DNA of 44,240 nt from Polyangiaceae bacterium (GTDB lineage Bacteria; Myxococcota_A; Polyangia; Polyangiales; Polyangiaceae), in assembly GCA_025937785.1 (NCBI GenBank), contig JAICQQ010000048.1, positions 1 through 44,240 on the forward strand. The letters are read 5' to 3'. The translations under genes and the position numbers were made by a program. Shown one piece after another: positions 18,545-26,893 of the stretch; the first letter of the stretch is position 1; each line of letters begins with the position of its first letter. The notes beneath the pieces are model-generated. The model was not told the DNA's origin, did no database searches, and worked only from the letters and a program-made list of their open reading frames with translations.

Positions 18545-18563
18545 CTTCGGTCGGATACCGAAG
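18545..18563 (-). terminator. Hairpin directly after the sctV-like stop
   Basis: CTTCGGT (18545-18551) is an exact inverted repeat of ACCGAAG (18557-18563) with a five-base loop. On the minus strand it begins immediately after the TGA stop of the export-gate gene and is followed by GCGACTTTCC, a weak pyrimidine run. Confidence 0.6.
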
Positions 18564-20540
18564 TCAGCGGTGGGTGATGGAGGCCGTGGCGAGGGGGCGC
18601 AGGTTCAGCTCGGGGAGCAGATCGGCGTAGGAGACGACGTTCACGAGCGGCAGATCGGTCTCGACGAGCTTGCGAACGAAGCGGCGAATGTCGGGTTGAG
18701 TGAGCACTACGGTTTGGCTGGCGGCGGCTGGGCTCGGATGTCGGAGGGCCCGCTTGACGGCTTCCACGATGTCGCGACCAGCGGCGGGGGCGAGAGTGAG
18801 GAAGCTGCCGGCGGCGGTGCGTGAGACCGCGGAGCGGATGGTGTCTTCGATCTGCGGGTCGAGCAGACAAACCTCGAGCTCGGGCTGGCCACCGGTCAGC
18901 TTGTGGGTGATGGCACGGCGCATCTGCGAGCGCGCGAACTCGGTGAGGTTTAGCGGATCTTTCTCGGTGACGGCGACCTGGGCCAAGGCCTCCAGAATCG
19001 ACTTGAGGTCGCGCACGCTGATGCCCTCCTCCACGAGGCGCTTCAGCACCTCGGTCAAGGTCATGAGGCTCACGGGCTTCGGTACCACTTGGCGCACGCT
19101 GGCGGGGGCGTGCTGCTCCAGCTGATCGAGCAATTGCTGCACCTCGGTCAGACCCAGAAACTCGTGCGCCCGTGGCGTGAGCACCGCCAGGATCTTACCC
19201 AGCACGAACTCAGCGACTTCGGTGTCGGCGACCTCGGTGGGGATCGCGATCACCAACGCGGGCAGCTCTTGGAGCGACAGCACGACGTGCCGATCGGGCA
19301 GCTCTAGCGAACTCGCGATGGGAGCCTGGGGCAGGGGCACGCCCAGCTGGCGGAACACCAGCTCGCGCGCAGCAGCGGCCGCGGAACGAAGGCCTACACG
19401 CTTCAGCTCGCGGCCACGGGTGACGTCTTCGAGGAGCGCCTCGAGATCTGCGGAAATCGTCAGCTGCCATGGGATCACCAGGGGCACGAAGCGCGGGCTG
19501 GGGCCCGAGCCGGTCGGCGTCGCTGCAGGCAGTCGGTCGACCTCGGGGGCGCGCGTGAGCTGGCGCGCCCGCGCCCGCGACGCCGCGAACAATAGCCCGC
19601 CGATCACGAAGAAGGGCAGCGCTGGCAAGCCTGGGACGATGCCGAGCAGGACGACGAAAGCGCTGGCGACGCGCAACGCACGCGGCTGCCCCAGGAGTTG
19701 CCCCGAGAGCTCCTCGCCGAGGGGCGTATCCGGTTCTTCACTCGCTACTCGGGTGACCAAAATGCCGGCCGCGGTAGCCAGCACCAGCGAGGGGATCTGC
19801 GAGACCAGCCCGTCGCCGATGGTGAGCAACCCGTAGTGCTTCAGCGCCGCCTCCGCCGACATGCTCCGCTGGAACACGCCGATCGCCAGCCCACCGAAGA
19901 TGTTGATCAGCGTGATCAGGAACGACGCGATCACGTCACCCTTCACGAACTTCATGGCGCCGTCCATCGCGCCGTAAAACTGGCTCTCGCGCGCCAGCAC
20001 CCGGCGCCTGCGCTTCGCCTCCTCGCCGTCGATGCTGCCTGATCGCAGCTCGGCGTCGATGGCCATCTGCTTGCCAGGCATGGCGTCGAGCGTGAAGCGC
20101 GCGCCGACCTCCGCGACGCGCTCGCTACCCTTCGCGATCACGATGAACTGGATGATCGATAGGATCAGGAAGATCACGGCACCTACGACGTAGTTGCCGC
20201 GCACCACGAAATCGCCGAACGCGCGGATCACTTCACCGGCGTTGCCCTGCAGCAAGATCAGGCGAGTAGAAGATACGTTCAGCGCCAACCGGATCAGCGT
20301 GGTGAGCAGGAGCAGTGTAGGGAACGAGCCGATTTTGAGAGCGTCGCTGACGTAGAGCGCCACCAAGAGCACGACCACGGACGCGGCCAGATTGCCGGCG
20401 AGCAGCAGATCGAGCAGCCAGGTGGGCAGCGGTACGATCATCAGGCCGACCACGGCCAGGATCACGGCGGCCAGGGTGGCGTCGGCCCAAGACAGCTTGC
20501 GCTTCTCACCGACCCGACGGAGCGCGTTCGTGTTCGGCAT
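18564..20540 (-). CDS. FlhA/SctV-family export gate protein
   Basis: The 658-residue protein belongs to the FHIPEP family (FlhA of flagella, SctV/InvA/LcrD of type III secretion). These proteins form a nonameric ring at the inner membrane that receives export substrates and uses the proton gradient. The N-terminal half has about eight membrane helices. Family-defining pieces are LIRLALNVSSTRLILLQG (about 86-103), the cytoplasmic loop with DAMPGKQMAIDAELRSG (about 152-168), and IGDGLVSQIPSLVLATAAGI (about 242-261). The cytosolic part has RDLKSILEALAQVAVTEKDP. The length is close to normal (about 690). No other flagellar or secretion gene is in the window, so this is an orphan here. It lies 17 bases after a FIST-domain gene and shares its operon. 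Confidence 0.9.
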   Translation of the reverse strand: MPNTNALRRVGEKRKLSWADATLAAVILAVVGLMIVPLPTWLLDLLLAGNLAASVVVLLVALYVSDALKIGSFPTLLLLTTLIRLALNVSSTRLILLQGNAGEVIRAFGDFVVRGNYVVGAVIFLILSIIQFIVIAKGSERVAEVGARFTLDAMPGKQMAIDAELRSGSIDGEEAKRRRRVLARESQFYGAMDGAMKFVKGDVIASFLITLINIFGGLAIGVFQRSMSAEAALKHYGLLTIGDGLVSQIPSLVLATAAGILVTRVASEEPDTPLGEELSGQLLGQPRALRVASAFVVLLGIVPGLPALPFFVIGGLLFAASRARARQLTRAPEVDRLPAATPTGSGPSPRFVPLVIPWQLTISADLEALLEDVTRGRELKRVGLRSAAAAARELVFRQLGVPLPQAPIASSLELPDRHVVLSLQELPALVIAIPTEVADTEVAEFVLGKILAVLTPRAHEFLGLTEVQQLLDQLEQHAPASVRQVVPKPVSLMTLTEVLKRLVEEGISVRDLKSILEALAQVAVTEKDPLNLTEFARSQMRRAITHKLTGGQPELEVCLLDPQIEDTIRSAVSRTAAGSFLTLAPAAGRDIVEAVKRALRHPSPAAASQTVVLTQPDIRRFVRKLVETDLPLVNVVSYADLLPELNLRPLATASITHR

Positions 20541-20557
20541 GGATCTCTCCTGCGCCC

Positions 20558-21682
20558 CTAGCTCGGCGACGTGAACAGCGCGAGCACACCCGTGTATAGA
20601 TGTAGGGCGAGGCCTCCGGCGTAGGGCGCCAGCTCGAACGCCGACTGGAGCCCGACGAGCGGCACGTCGCCGAGCCGCGATCGGATCAGGCGGGTGTCGA
20701 CGTTGGTGGCCGAGTACAGGGAGCGTCCGCGACCGGCACAGTTGACGTACACTCCGAAGCGCGGGGCCGCACCAGCGCTGTGCCGCAAGAGCTCCCGAGT
20801 CATGCTCTCTAAATCTTCGCGGGCCGCGGGTGCGTCGCGGATCGCGAACGCCGCCAGAGTGCTTTCCTCGACGTTGTCACCCACTACGATGCCGCGACGC
20901 GTCGGATCGACCCCCTGGATCGGTCGCAGCACCACCTCGGGGCTGCGGCTGGTCGCTCCGCTTTCCGGCTGGTCGTCGTTCGCTAGCGCCACGAAGATCA
21001 GCGGCTGCCCGCCGAGTTGCTGGCCGGCTGCGCTCAGCACGTCGAGCGCGTCTTCCCCGTCGATCTCGAGGATCATCGAGCCGCTGATGCGCGTGATCGG
21101 GCGGAGCGGTGTGATCAGTCGGCTGGCGCGCGTGACCCCGAGGATGGGGGGGGTCTCGACGAGCAGTGCGCCCACCGGGCCGCGATCGATGCCGCCGCGG
21201 CCGTCGGTGACGACCACGTCTTCGCTGGTGGCGGTGCCCGCGCCGAACACCACGCGGTCCTTCAGTGAGACATCGGCGAAGAGACCGGGCTCTAGGCGGT
21301 CTGGACGCACCAGTAGAAACGCCGAGCGCGCTCGGTGCTCGCTGAGCGCTCGATCGAGCGCGGACGCCAGATCACCGTGGCTGGTATGCAGCACGAGCGC
21401 GCGAGCGCCTACCCCTGACCACACGAGCCCCGCCGCAGCCGACTGGCCTTCCAGCTCTCCGCGTTCGTGGAGCACGCCCGCCCCGGTGCCGAACAAGACG
21501 GGGAACCCCAGCTTGCGATCGGCGACGGCGCTCGCCACCTCTTCCAGCTTCTCGCCTACGGTGCCCGACAAAAACACGAGAGCGGCGCACGGGTTGCGCA
21601 CCTGAGCCGCGGCGTTCTCGATGGTCCGAACGACCTTGATGGAACTCGAGGTGCTGGTGGCAAAGCTAGCGGCTAACCCCAT
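20558..21682 (-). CDS. FIST-domain signal transduction protein
   Basis: The 374-residue protein has no signal peptide and is probably cytoplasmic. It shows FIST N- and C-domain patterns: AALVFLSGTVGEKLEEV and GFPVLFGTGAGVLHERGE early, IDRGPVGALLVETPP in the middle, then GVYVNCAGRGRSLYS and DVPLVGLQSAFELAPYAGG with a closing LHLYTGVLALF. FIST domains are thought to be sensory and bind small ligands, perhaps amino acids, and usually occur beside or fused to kinases and other signalling domains. Here the gene stands directly upstream of an FlhA/SctV-family gene, an unusual pairing. The start at 21682 gives a conserved-looking N-terminus; a slightly later start is possible. Confidence 0.85.
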   Translation of the reverse strand: MGLAASFATSTSSSIKVVRTIENAAAQVRNPCAALVFLSGTVGEKLEEVASAVADRKLGFPVLFGTGAGVLHERGELEGQSAAAGLVWSGVGARALVLHTSHGDLASALDRALSEHRARSAFLLVRPDRLEPGLFADVSLKDRVVFGAGTATSEDVVVTDGRGGIDRGPVGALLVETPPILGVTRASRLITPLRPITRISGSMILEIDGEDALDVLSAAGQQLGGQPLIFVALANDDQPESGATSRSPEVVLRPIQGVDPTRRGIVVGDNVEESTLAAFAIRDAPAAREDLESMTRELLRHSAGAAPRFGVYVNCAGRGRSLYSATNVDTRLIRSRLGDVPLVGLQSAFELAPYAGGLALHLYTGVLALFTSPS

Positions 21683-21946
21683 GCACCCTGGACGATATTT
21701 GGGTCTCGCACGCCGCGCAAGCCGGCAGTGCCCGAGCCGCAGAAGAAGGCTCCCCGCCGCGGTTCGACCGAGGGCAAGGGTGCGGCGGAGTCGGTCACTG
21801 GTGGCGGATGGTCGGCCGCGAGCTGGGAGTCGACGGCTCGCACGCTGTTTTGCCGTGAGGCGACCCTGCGCGTTGCCTGCGTGAGATTGCTGCTATTGTC
21901 AAATAGGGACTTTTGCTTTGAGCAGCGACGGCCTAACCTGAACGAA

Positions 21947-22717
21947 GTGGCGTCTGCAAAGGATGACCTCAAGCTGATCTCCTACGCGGGAAGCGACGTG
22001 GGTCGGCGGCGGAAGGCGAACGAAGATTGCTTCTTGCAGGATGACGAGCTCGGGCTCTGGATCGTGGCGGACGGCATGGGAGGGCATGCTGCCGGGGAGG
22101 TGGCCAGCCGTGAGGCGGTGGACACGATTCTGGGGATGGTCAAGCAGGGCCGTCCCGGGCTGAACGACGAGCCGCCGCTCGACGAGCAGGATGTGCGGGC
22201 TGCTTGTCGCTTGCTCGAAGGCGCGATTCAGGCCGCGACCTACATGGTATTTGCCCTTGCGGAGCTCGACGCGGACAAGGCGGGGATGGGGACGACCATC
22301 AGCGCGATGATGCGTTTCGGTCGCTACGCCATCTTGGGTCAGGTCGGGGACAGCCGCGTGTATCGTGTTCGGGGTGACAGTGCCGAACAGCTGACCGAGG
22401 ATCACACGCTCACCAATTGGCAGATCAAGCAGGGCCTCATCACCGAAGAAGAAGCCCGCGTGAGCCGCCAGCGGAACGTCATCACGCGGGCCGTAGGCAA
22501 CAAGGACTACGTGCAGGTCGACACGGCGGTCGTGGCCTTGCAGCTTGGCGACGTTTACCTGCTATGCAGCGACGGGCTGCACGGCTACCTGCGCCTCGAA
22601 GAAATCCCAGCCCTGGTGCGCCCCGGTGGTGCGGCCGCCGTCGAACAGCTGATCGATGTCGCCAATCGACGCGGGGGCAAGGACAACATCACCGCGGTTC
22701 AGGTCGAAGTGGGTTAA
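21947..22717 (+). CDS. PP2C-family serine/threonine phosphatase
   Basis: From the GTG at 21947 the protein has 256 residues, the usual length of bacterial PP2C (PPM) phosphatases. Metal-binding residues are visible in KANED (Asp27), VADGMGGH (Asp42, Gly43), CSDGLHGYL (about 211) and GGKDNITAV (Asp about 246). It dephosphorylates Ser/Thr and usually opposes Hanks-type kinases, which are abundant in myxobacteria; no kinase lies beside it. The frame stays open to an ATG at 21728, but that 73-residue extension is Arg/Ser/Gly-rich with no domain and lies where the divergent FIST gene would need its promoter, so I prefer the later start. No good ribosome binding site precedes it, so the start is uncertain. 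Confidence 0.87.
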   Translation: MASAKDDLKLISYAGSDVGRRRKANEDCFLQDDELGLWIVADGMGGHAAGEVASREAVDTILGMVKQGRPGLNDEPPLDEQDVRAACRLLEGAIQAATYMVFALAELDADKAGMGTTISAMMRFGRYAILGQVGDSRVYRVRGDSAEQLTEDHTLTNWQIKQGLITEEEARVSRQRNVITRAVGNKDYVQVDTAVVALQLGDVYLLCSDGLHGYLRLEEIPALVRPGGAAAVEQLIDVANRRGGKDNITAVQVEVG

Positions 22718-22896
22718 CGATTATAGCTAGTTAGCCGCGTGGCTTGAGGTAAAACCCAAAGCCTTGGGCGCAGCCGCTCCTTCGCTCCGCGGCGCTCGGG
22801 CAGTGGGTGCTGCCGGCCCTTTACTTGGCCCAACCGGCTCGCGCTGGCTACCGGTGAGGCGAGCGGTACCAGGCAACACCGCCAGTTGGAGAAAGC

Positions 22897-23946
22897 ATGA
22901 TGAAAGCGCGAGTTGGAGTCGTGATGGGCGGAATGTCAGCCGAGCGAGAAGTCTCCTTCAGCTCGGGGCGGGCGGTAGCCGAGGCGCTGCGTTCGCTCGG
23001 CCACGACGTGGTCGAAGTCGAGTGGAACGACACCCTGGGCTGCCTCGAAGCGCTGCGCGACAATCCCATCGACGCCGCGTTCCTGGCGTTGCACGGCCGC
23101 TTTGGTGAAGACGGTTGCATCCAGGGTCTGCTGGAAATGCTGGGCGTGCCCTACACCGGTTCGAGCGTGCTGGCGAGCGCGCTGGCCATGGACAAGGTCA
23201 AGAGCAAGGAGCTGTTCAGGCTGTTCAACGTGCCGACGCCCCCGTACTACGTGCTCGACGCCGGTGTCCCGCTCGAGGCGCTCGCGGAACGCCATGGGTC
23301 GTTCGGCTTCCCGGTGGTGGTGAAGCCGCGACGCGAAGGGTCGAGCATCGGCGTGACCAAAGCGCTCGACCTGCAGGCCTTCCGCCGCGGCGTGCAGCAC
23401 GCCCGCGAGTTCGACCAGGATGTGCTCGTGGAGCGCTACGTGGCGGGGCGCGAGGTCCACGTTGGCCTGCTCGACGGCCGCGTGCTGGGCGCGATCGAAG
23501 TAGCGCCCGACAACGGAATGTACGATTTCGAAGCCAAGTACACGCCGGGGCGCACCCAGTACTTCATGCCGGCGCGCCTGCCGGCCACGCGCTATCGCGG
23601 CATCTTGAACCTGGCGGAACGGGCGGCACAGGCGCTCGGCGTCACGGGCGCAGCACGCGTCGACCTCTTGGTCACCGAAGGCGAGAACGAGTACGTGCTC
23701 GAGGTCAATTCGCTGCCGGGCATGACGCCGACCAGCCTGCTCCCGAAGATCGCGGAGTCGGCGGGCTACGACTTCGCCCACCTGTGCGACGAGATCCTGG
23801 CGCGTGCTCGCCTCCACAACGGTATTGCCGAATCGCACCCGGCTTCTGCCGTGGTCGAGCACGTCGACGAAGCCAGCTTCGATCTCGACGAGCTGGCGGT
23901 CGCGCGCACGACCCAGCGTCGCGTGGCCGCTCGCCAAGCGGTGTGA
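22897..23946 (+). CDS. ddl: D-alanine--D-alanine ligase
   Basis: The 349-residue ATP-grasp enzyme joins two D-alanines for peptidoglycan. Motifs visible: VGVVMGGMSAEREVSFSSG (about 6-24), LHGRFGEDGCIQGLLE (about 67-82), YTGSSVLASALAMDK (about 88-102), VVKPRREGSSIGV (about 145-157), and the C-terminal ligand-binding YVLEVNSLPGMTPTSLLPK (about 265-283). The start ATG at 22897 has GGAG about seven bases upstream; the adjacent ATG at 22900 is an alternative. The last 40 residues beyond the catalytic core, with Asp/Glu/His, are longer than usual. No mur or fts genes flank it, so it is away from the division cluster. Confidence 0.95.
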   Translation: MMKARVGVVMGGMSAEREVSFSSGRAVAEALRSLGHDVVEVEWNDTLGCLEALRDNPIDAAFLALHGRFGEDGCIQGLLEMLGVPYTGSSVLASALAMDKVKSKELFRLFNVPTPPYYVLDAGVPLEALAERHGSFGFPVVVKPRREGSSIGVTKALDLQAFRRGVQHAREFDQDVLVERYVAGREVHVGLLDGRVLGAIEVAPDNGMYDFEAKYTPGRTQYFMPARLPATRYRGILNLAERAAQALGVTGAARVDLLVTEGENEYVLEVNSLPGMTPTSLLPKIAESAGYDFAHLCDEILARARLHNGIAESHPASAVVEHVDEASFDLDELAVARTTQRRVAARQAV

Positions 23947-23960
23947 GGGTAAGCTGAGCA

Positions 23961-23979
23961 CCGACGCTCCGTGCGTCGG
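23961..23979 (+). terminator. Hairpin after ddl
   Basis: CCGACGC (23961-23967) and GCGTCGG (23973-23979) form a perfect seven-base stem with a five-base loop, 15 bases after the ddl stop. The nine bases AAGCTGAGC flank it as a direct repeat (23951-23959 and 23987-23995). Confidence 0.5.
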
Positions 23980-24110
23980 GACTACAAGCTGAGCGGCCGG
24001 CGTCCGTCCTCGACCCGGCCGCGCACATGAGTCCACCTTTCTAGGAGGGCGGCTCAAGAAAGTGCGAGCGCTCCGACCACGTCACTTGACGGGCCAGCTT
24101 GATCAGGCCT

Positions 24111-24157
24111 GACAGTCCAGCGGACAACACATGGGAGCGTAGGGACACTGGACTGTC
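24111..24157 (+). promoter_or_regulatory. Perfect 10-bp inverted repeat upstream of the cytochrome c peroxidase gene
   Basis: GACAGTCCAG (24111-24120) and CTGGACTGTC (24148-24157) are exact inverted repeats separated by 27 bases. They lie 65 bases before the start codon. The site could be two half-sites of a repressor or an mRNA stem. No ligand or regulator can be named. Confidence 0.4.
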
Positions 24158-24221
24158 TCGGGGTGGGTCACCGCTCCGAGACGGGTCGGGGGAAGCGCGC
24201 CCGCCAACCACACGAGGAAGC

Positions 24222-25616
24222 ATGAGGACGAAGTTATTTGGTTTCGCATCGGGCGCTGCGGTGGCGCTCTCGGTCGGCCCCGCCCTGGCGGCACCCGATG
24301 TCGGGGCGCTCGAAGCGCTCGGCAAGCAGGTATTTTTCGACGAAATATCGGTGCCGGCGCGGCAGTCGTGCGCGACCTGTCACGCACCTGACAACGGGTT
24401 CACCGCGGGAGTGGCGGCCATCAACATGAACGGTGTGGCCGTGCCCGGCGCCGACCCTCACACCGCCGGCAACCGCAAACCGCCGAGCGCGGCGTACGCT
24501 GCGTCGAGCCCCAATCTGTCGGGTGGCTTCTTCGGTCCCGACTGCTCCAGCTCCCCGTTTGGCCTCTTCTGCATCGGTGGTGTGTTCTGGGACGGTCGCG
24601 CCACCGGCACCGCCATCGGTGACGAGGTGTTCGACGGCGACGGTGACCTCACCAGCGCCTACGCCGGGTTCCTCGGCCCACTCGCCGATCAGGCGCTCGG
24701 CCCCTTCGCCAACCACGTGGAGCAAAACGTCCCGGACGGAGACACCGAGCTGCCGGGGGCGGAAGCGGTCTGCAATCATGTGGCGGACGCCCGCTACGCA
24801 GAGCTCTTCGAGCAAGCATGGGGCGGGCCACCGGATTGCGACGGCGCGGCTGATCTGGAGTTCAAGCGCATCGCGGTGGCCATCTCCGCGTTCGAGCACT
24901 CGACGGAAATGAACTCGTTCAGCTCGTTCCGCGACTTCGCCCTGGCCAACGATGCCGACGGTCAGTTCCCGCTCGACGATTTCACCGACGAAGAGAACCT
25001 CGGGCATGACTTGTTTTTCAACACTGTCCAGAACGGAGGTGCCGGCTGCGCGAACTGCCACAACAATGGACAGCCCTTCATCGTCTTCTTCCCGCCGGAC
25101 TTCCTGCCGGAGCAGAACCCGTTCGCGCGCGGGGAAGAGCCGGATCAAATCTACTCCGACAACAGCTTCCACAACATCAACCTGCCGCCCAATCCCGAGG
25201 CCGCAAACTTCGACCCCGACCATCCAGATCACGGCCTGGCCGAATTCACTGGCGTGTTCGGGCACGAGGGCGACTTCCGCACCCCCACGCTGCGCAACGT
25301 CGACATGCGGCGCGGTAACGGGTTTCCGAAGGCGTACATGCACAACGGTTACTTCAAGACGCTGGAGCAAGTCGTACACTTCTACAACACCCAGGCCATG
25401 AAGCCCGTATGCCCGATGTCCGGTCTCAGCGCTGAAGAAGCCATCGCCGCGGACTGCTGGCCCGCCCCCGAAACCCCGTCGATCCTCCCGCTCACGGGGC
25501 TCGTCGGTGACCTAGGGCTGACCGAAGCAGAGGAGGCAGCGTTGGTGGCGTACCTGAAGACGCTCACCGACACGGAGGTCGTCCGCGCGCCGCGGCCGGT
25601 CAACTCTCACCACTGA
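24222..25616 (+). CDS. Secreted di-haem cytochrome c peroxidase / MauG-like protein
   Basis: From the ATG at 24222 (GAGGAAG eight bases upstream) the protein has 464 residues with a signal peptide, MRTKLFGFASGAAVALSVG then PALAAP, cleaved near residue 24. Two c-type haem sites are present, CATCH (about 49-53) after FFDEISVPARQS and CANCH (about 275-279). The second half has FRTPTLRNVDM, which is family-typical. The CCP/MauG family reduces hydrogen peroxide or carries out high-valent haem oxidations in the periplasm. Typical CCPs are about 330 residues, so this one is longer, with extra Asp/Gly-rich segments between the haem sites (for example around 125-200) and a late insert. MauG-type or another oxidative role is as likely as a peroxidase role. 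It is followed by a perfect hairpin. Confidence 0.85.
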   Translation: MRTKLFGFASGAAVALSVGPALAAPDVGALEALGKQVFFDEISVPARQSCATCHAPDNGFTAGVAAINMNGVAVPGADPHTAGNRKPPSAAYAASSPNLSGGFFGPDCSSSPFGLFCIGGVFWDGRATGTAIGDEVFDGDGDLTSAYAGFLGPLADQALGPFANHVEQNVPDGDTELPGAEAVCNHVADARYAELFEQAWGGPPDCDGAADLEFKRIAVAISAFEHSTEMNSFSSFRDFALANDADGQFPLDDFTDEENLGHDLFFNTVQNGGAGCANCHNNGQPFIVFFPPDFLPEQNPFARGEEPDQIYSDNSFHNINLPPNPEAANFDPDHPDHGLAEFTGVFGHEGDFRTPTLRNVDMRRGNGFPKAYMHNGYFKTLEQVVHFYNTQAMKPVCPMSGLSAEEAIAADCWPAPETPSILPLTGLVGDLGLTEAEEAALVAYLKTLTDTEVVRAPRPVNSHH

Positions 25617-25643
25617 TTCGAGCGGATCCTAGCCATGATCGAG

Positions 25644-25671
25644 CGAGGAGCCGGTTCACGCCGGCTCCTCG
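25644..25671. terminator. Bidirectional terminator between convergent genes
   Basis: CGAGGAGCCGG (25644-25654) and CCGGCTCCTCG (25661-25671) form a perfect 11-bp stem with a six-base loop. It lies between the stop codons of the cytochrome c peroxidase-like gene and the convergent DUF2378-like gene. Confidence 0.75.
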
Positions 25672-25676
25672 TCAGC

Positions 25677-26318
25677 CTACATGGTCCAGGTGTAGCTGAA
25701 CTCCGTGAAGGGGTCGCCGGCGTGAATGTCGCGAGTCACTTCGCAGCGGTTGGTGCGACCGCCCGCCTTGATTACCGTGGCTTCGATCGCATACAGCACG
25801 ACCCGCGTGTAGTTCCGCGTCAGCTCCGGGAAGTCGTGAAGCTGAACCGATGCTTTGCCCTTCGCGACGTTGTCCACCGTCATCCGCCCGGAAGAGTAGT
25901 ACTTCTTCCATACCTGGTCGGACTTGCTGATCATGAATTCCGGTGACCCGACCTTGAAGATCGCCCGGAAGATCAGGTTCGTCGCTCGGTCGAGGTTGTG
26001 TGCGGCGAACTTGCGGAGCGTCGTGTCGCCAGCGCCCGTGGGACTCATCGCGACCAAGGCGTCGGTCGTAGACGAAACCACTATGAACGGATACCAAGAC
26101 AGCGCGTCCATTTCGTTCCGGTAGGCGGCTGCCGCCACGGGATCGACGCGCTCCAGGAACTCACCCCAGCGATGCTCGCCGAGATGCGTCTTCACGAACG
26201 AAGGGAGAGATTGGAAGAGGCTGCCGCGAATCAATGCAGCAGCGTCTCCGGAGGATCGACGCGGCGCGGAAATCGAGTCTGGATGGGAGAACTCGTGCGT
26301 GAAAAGGGGCTTGCTCAT
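25677..26318 (-). CDS. DUF2378/TIGR02265-like myxobacterial protein
   Basis: From the ATG at 26318 (MSKPLFTHEFSH) the protein has 213 residues; 14 extra residues would follow from the upstream ATG at 26360. The pattern FKVGSPEFMISKSDQVWKKYYSSGRMTV, then QLHDFPELT and a late GGRTNRCEV with a FTEFSYTW end, fits the DUF2378 (TIGR02265) family of about 200 residues that is largely limited to Myxococcota. That family is of unknown function and may share a haem/NO-binding-like fold. The match is by pattern only. No signal peptide or membrane segment is seen. The gene lies at the edge of a small tRNA-linked accessory segment, but is probably chromosomal rather than part of it. Confidence 0.6.
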   Translation of the reverse strand: MSKPLFTHEFSHPDSISAPRRSSGDAAALIRGSLFQSLPSFVKTHLGEHRWGEFLERVDPVAAAAYRNEMDALSWYPFIVVSSTTDALVAMSPTGAGDTTLRKFAAHNLDRATNLIFRAIFKVGSPEFMISKSDQVWKKYYSSGRMTVDNVAKGKASVQLHDFPELTRNYTRVVLYAIEATVIKAGGRTNRCEVTRDIHAGDPFTEFSYTWTM

Positions 26319-26602
26319 CAGTGCTCCTCCAGCGATCGCGCTACGGCGTACTGCCGCCATCGGACTTCTACGACCGCCCCAGGAAAACCCTTAGTCCGAC
26401 GGCGTGTACGACGCAGGTCGCCGCGACCTCGGAGGGGATTCGGGTGATCGAACATCCGAAGGGTCACCCCCTGGTCTCGACAGCGGAACCAGCGGTTGTG
26501 GGCTGGAAAATGGTGTCCCCGACGTTGCGGGTCTATCGCGACCGAAACGTGGGCCGAATGCTGCCACAACTGTCACAAGAGCGACCTATAGCGACGTCGT
26601 CC
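26319..26602. other. 284-base gap, nothing definite apart from the att-like site
   Basis: This stretch lies upstream of the DUF2378-like gene (leftward) and of the 84-aa ORF (rightward). Open frames run through it but have no coding character or start signal. It contains the att-like site at 26507-26524. Confidence 0.5.
26507..26524 (+). other. Candidate attachment-site duplicate of the tRNA-Glu 3' end
   Basis: AAAATGGTGTCCCCGACG matches AAAATGGCGTCCCCGACG (27905-27922) at 17 of 18 bases and in the same orientation. The latter is the 3' end of tRNA-Glu with its CCA and flanking bases. A displaced copy of a tRNA 3' end on the far side of a segment is the usual scar of site-specific integration. 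No integrase gene is visible between the two. Confidence 0.55.
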
Positions 26603-26857
26603 ATGGCAGGTCATGGCAGCAGGGAGCGCTCGCTGCACCACGCCTTGCGGGCGCGCGCTGACGAACTGGCGGACGTGGCGTCGAACGCCACCGACAGCGT
26701 TGCGCGGGCACTGAGCGACGCGCTGGACGCCGCCAGGCGCGCGGGCAGATGGCTGGAGGTTGCGGAGCTCGCGCGGGCGCTCGAGGCGCACCAGCGGGCG
26801 AGGGAAGGAGTCGTGGATCTCGCGGCCCGTCGCCGTCGAGCCGGGCGTTCTACTTGA
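26603..26857 (+). CDS. Small hypothetical helical protein (84 aa)
   Basis: The frame from the ATG at 26603 encodes a highly Ala/Arg/Leu-rich, helix-forming protein (RADELADVASNATDSVARAL, then EVAELARALEAHQRAREG). It ends 36 bases before the RelE-like toxin start. The in-frame region upstream of the ATG lacks coding character. A similar small helical protein next to toxin-antitoxin genes could be an accessory or antitoxin-like factor, but no family was recognised. Confidence 0.45.
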   Translation: MAGHGSRERSLHHALRARADELADVASNATDSVARALSDALDAARRAGRWLEVAELARALEAHQRAREGVVDLAARRRRAGRST

Positions 26858-26893
26858 TTGCCAGTTAATTAGCTGATATAAGCTGATTGAACG

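Larger units (their letters stand above)
18003..18563. other. 561-base intergenic stretch with repeats, no clear gene
   Basis: No convincing coding frame is present; short frames here lack coding character. The stretch holds an inverted pair of CGCC-AAGG-rich blocks (near 18139-18182 and 18420-18485), an imperfect 60-base direct repeat (18257-18318 and 18357-18415) and, at its right end, a hairpin that fits a terminator for the leftward sctV-like gene. Confidence 0.6.

Noticed and set aside
18564..20540. Part of a complete flagellar or type III secretion cluster
   Set aside because: No other export apparatus, needle, chaperone or flagellar gene is present in the flanking sequence.
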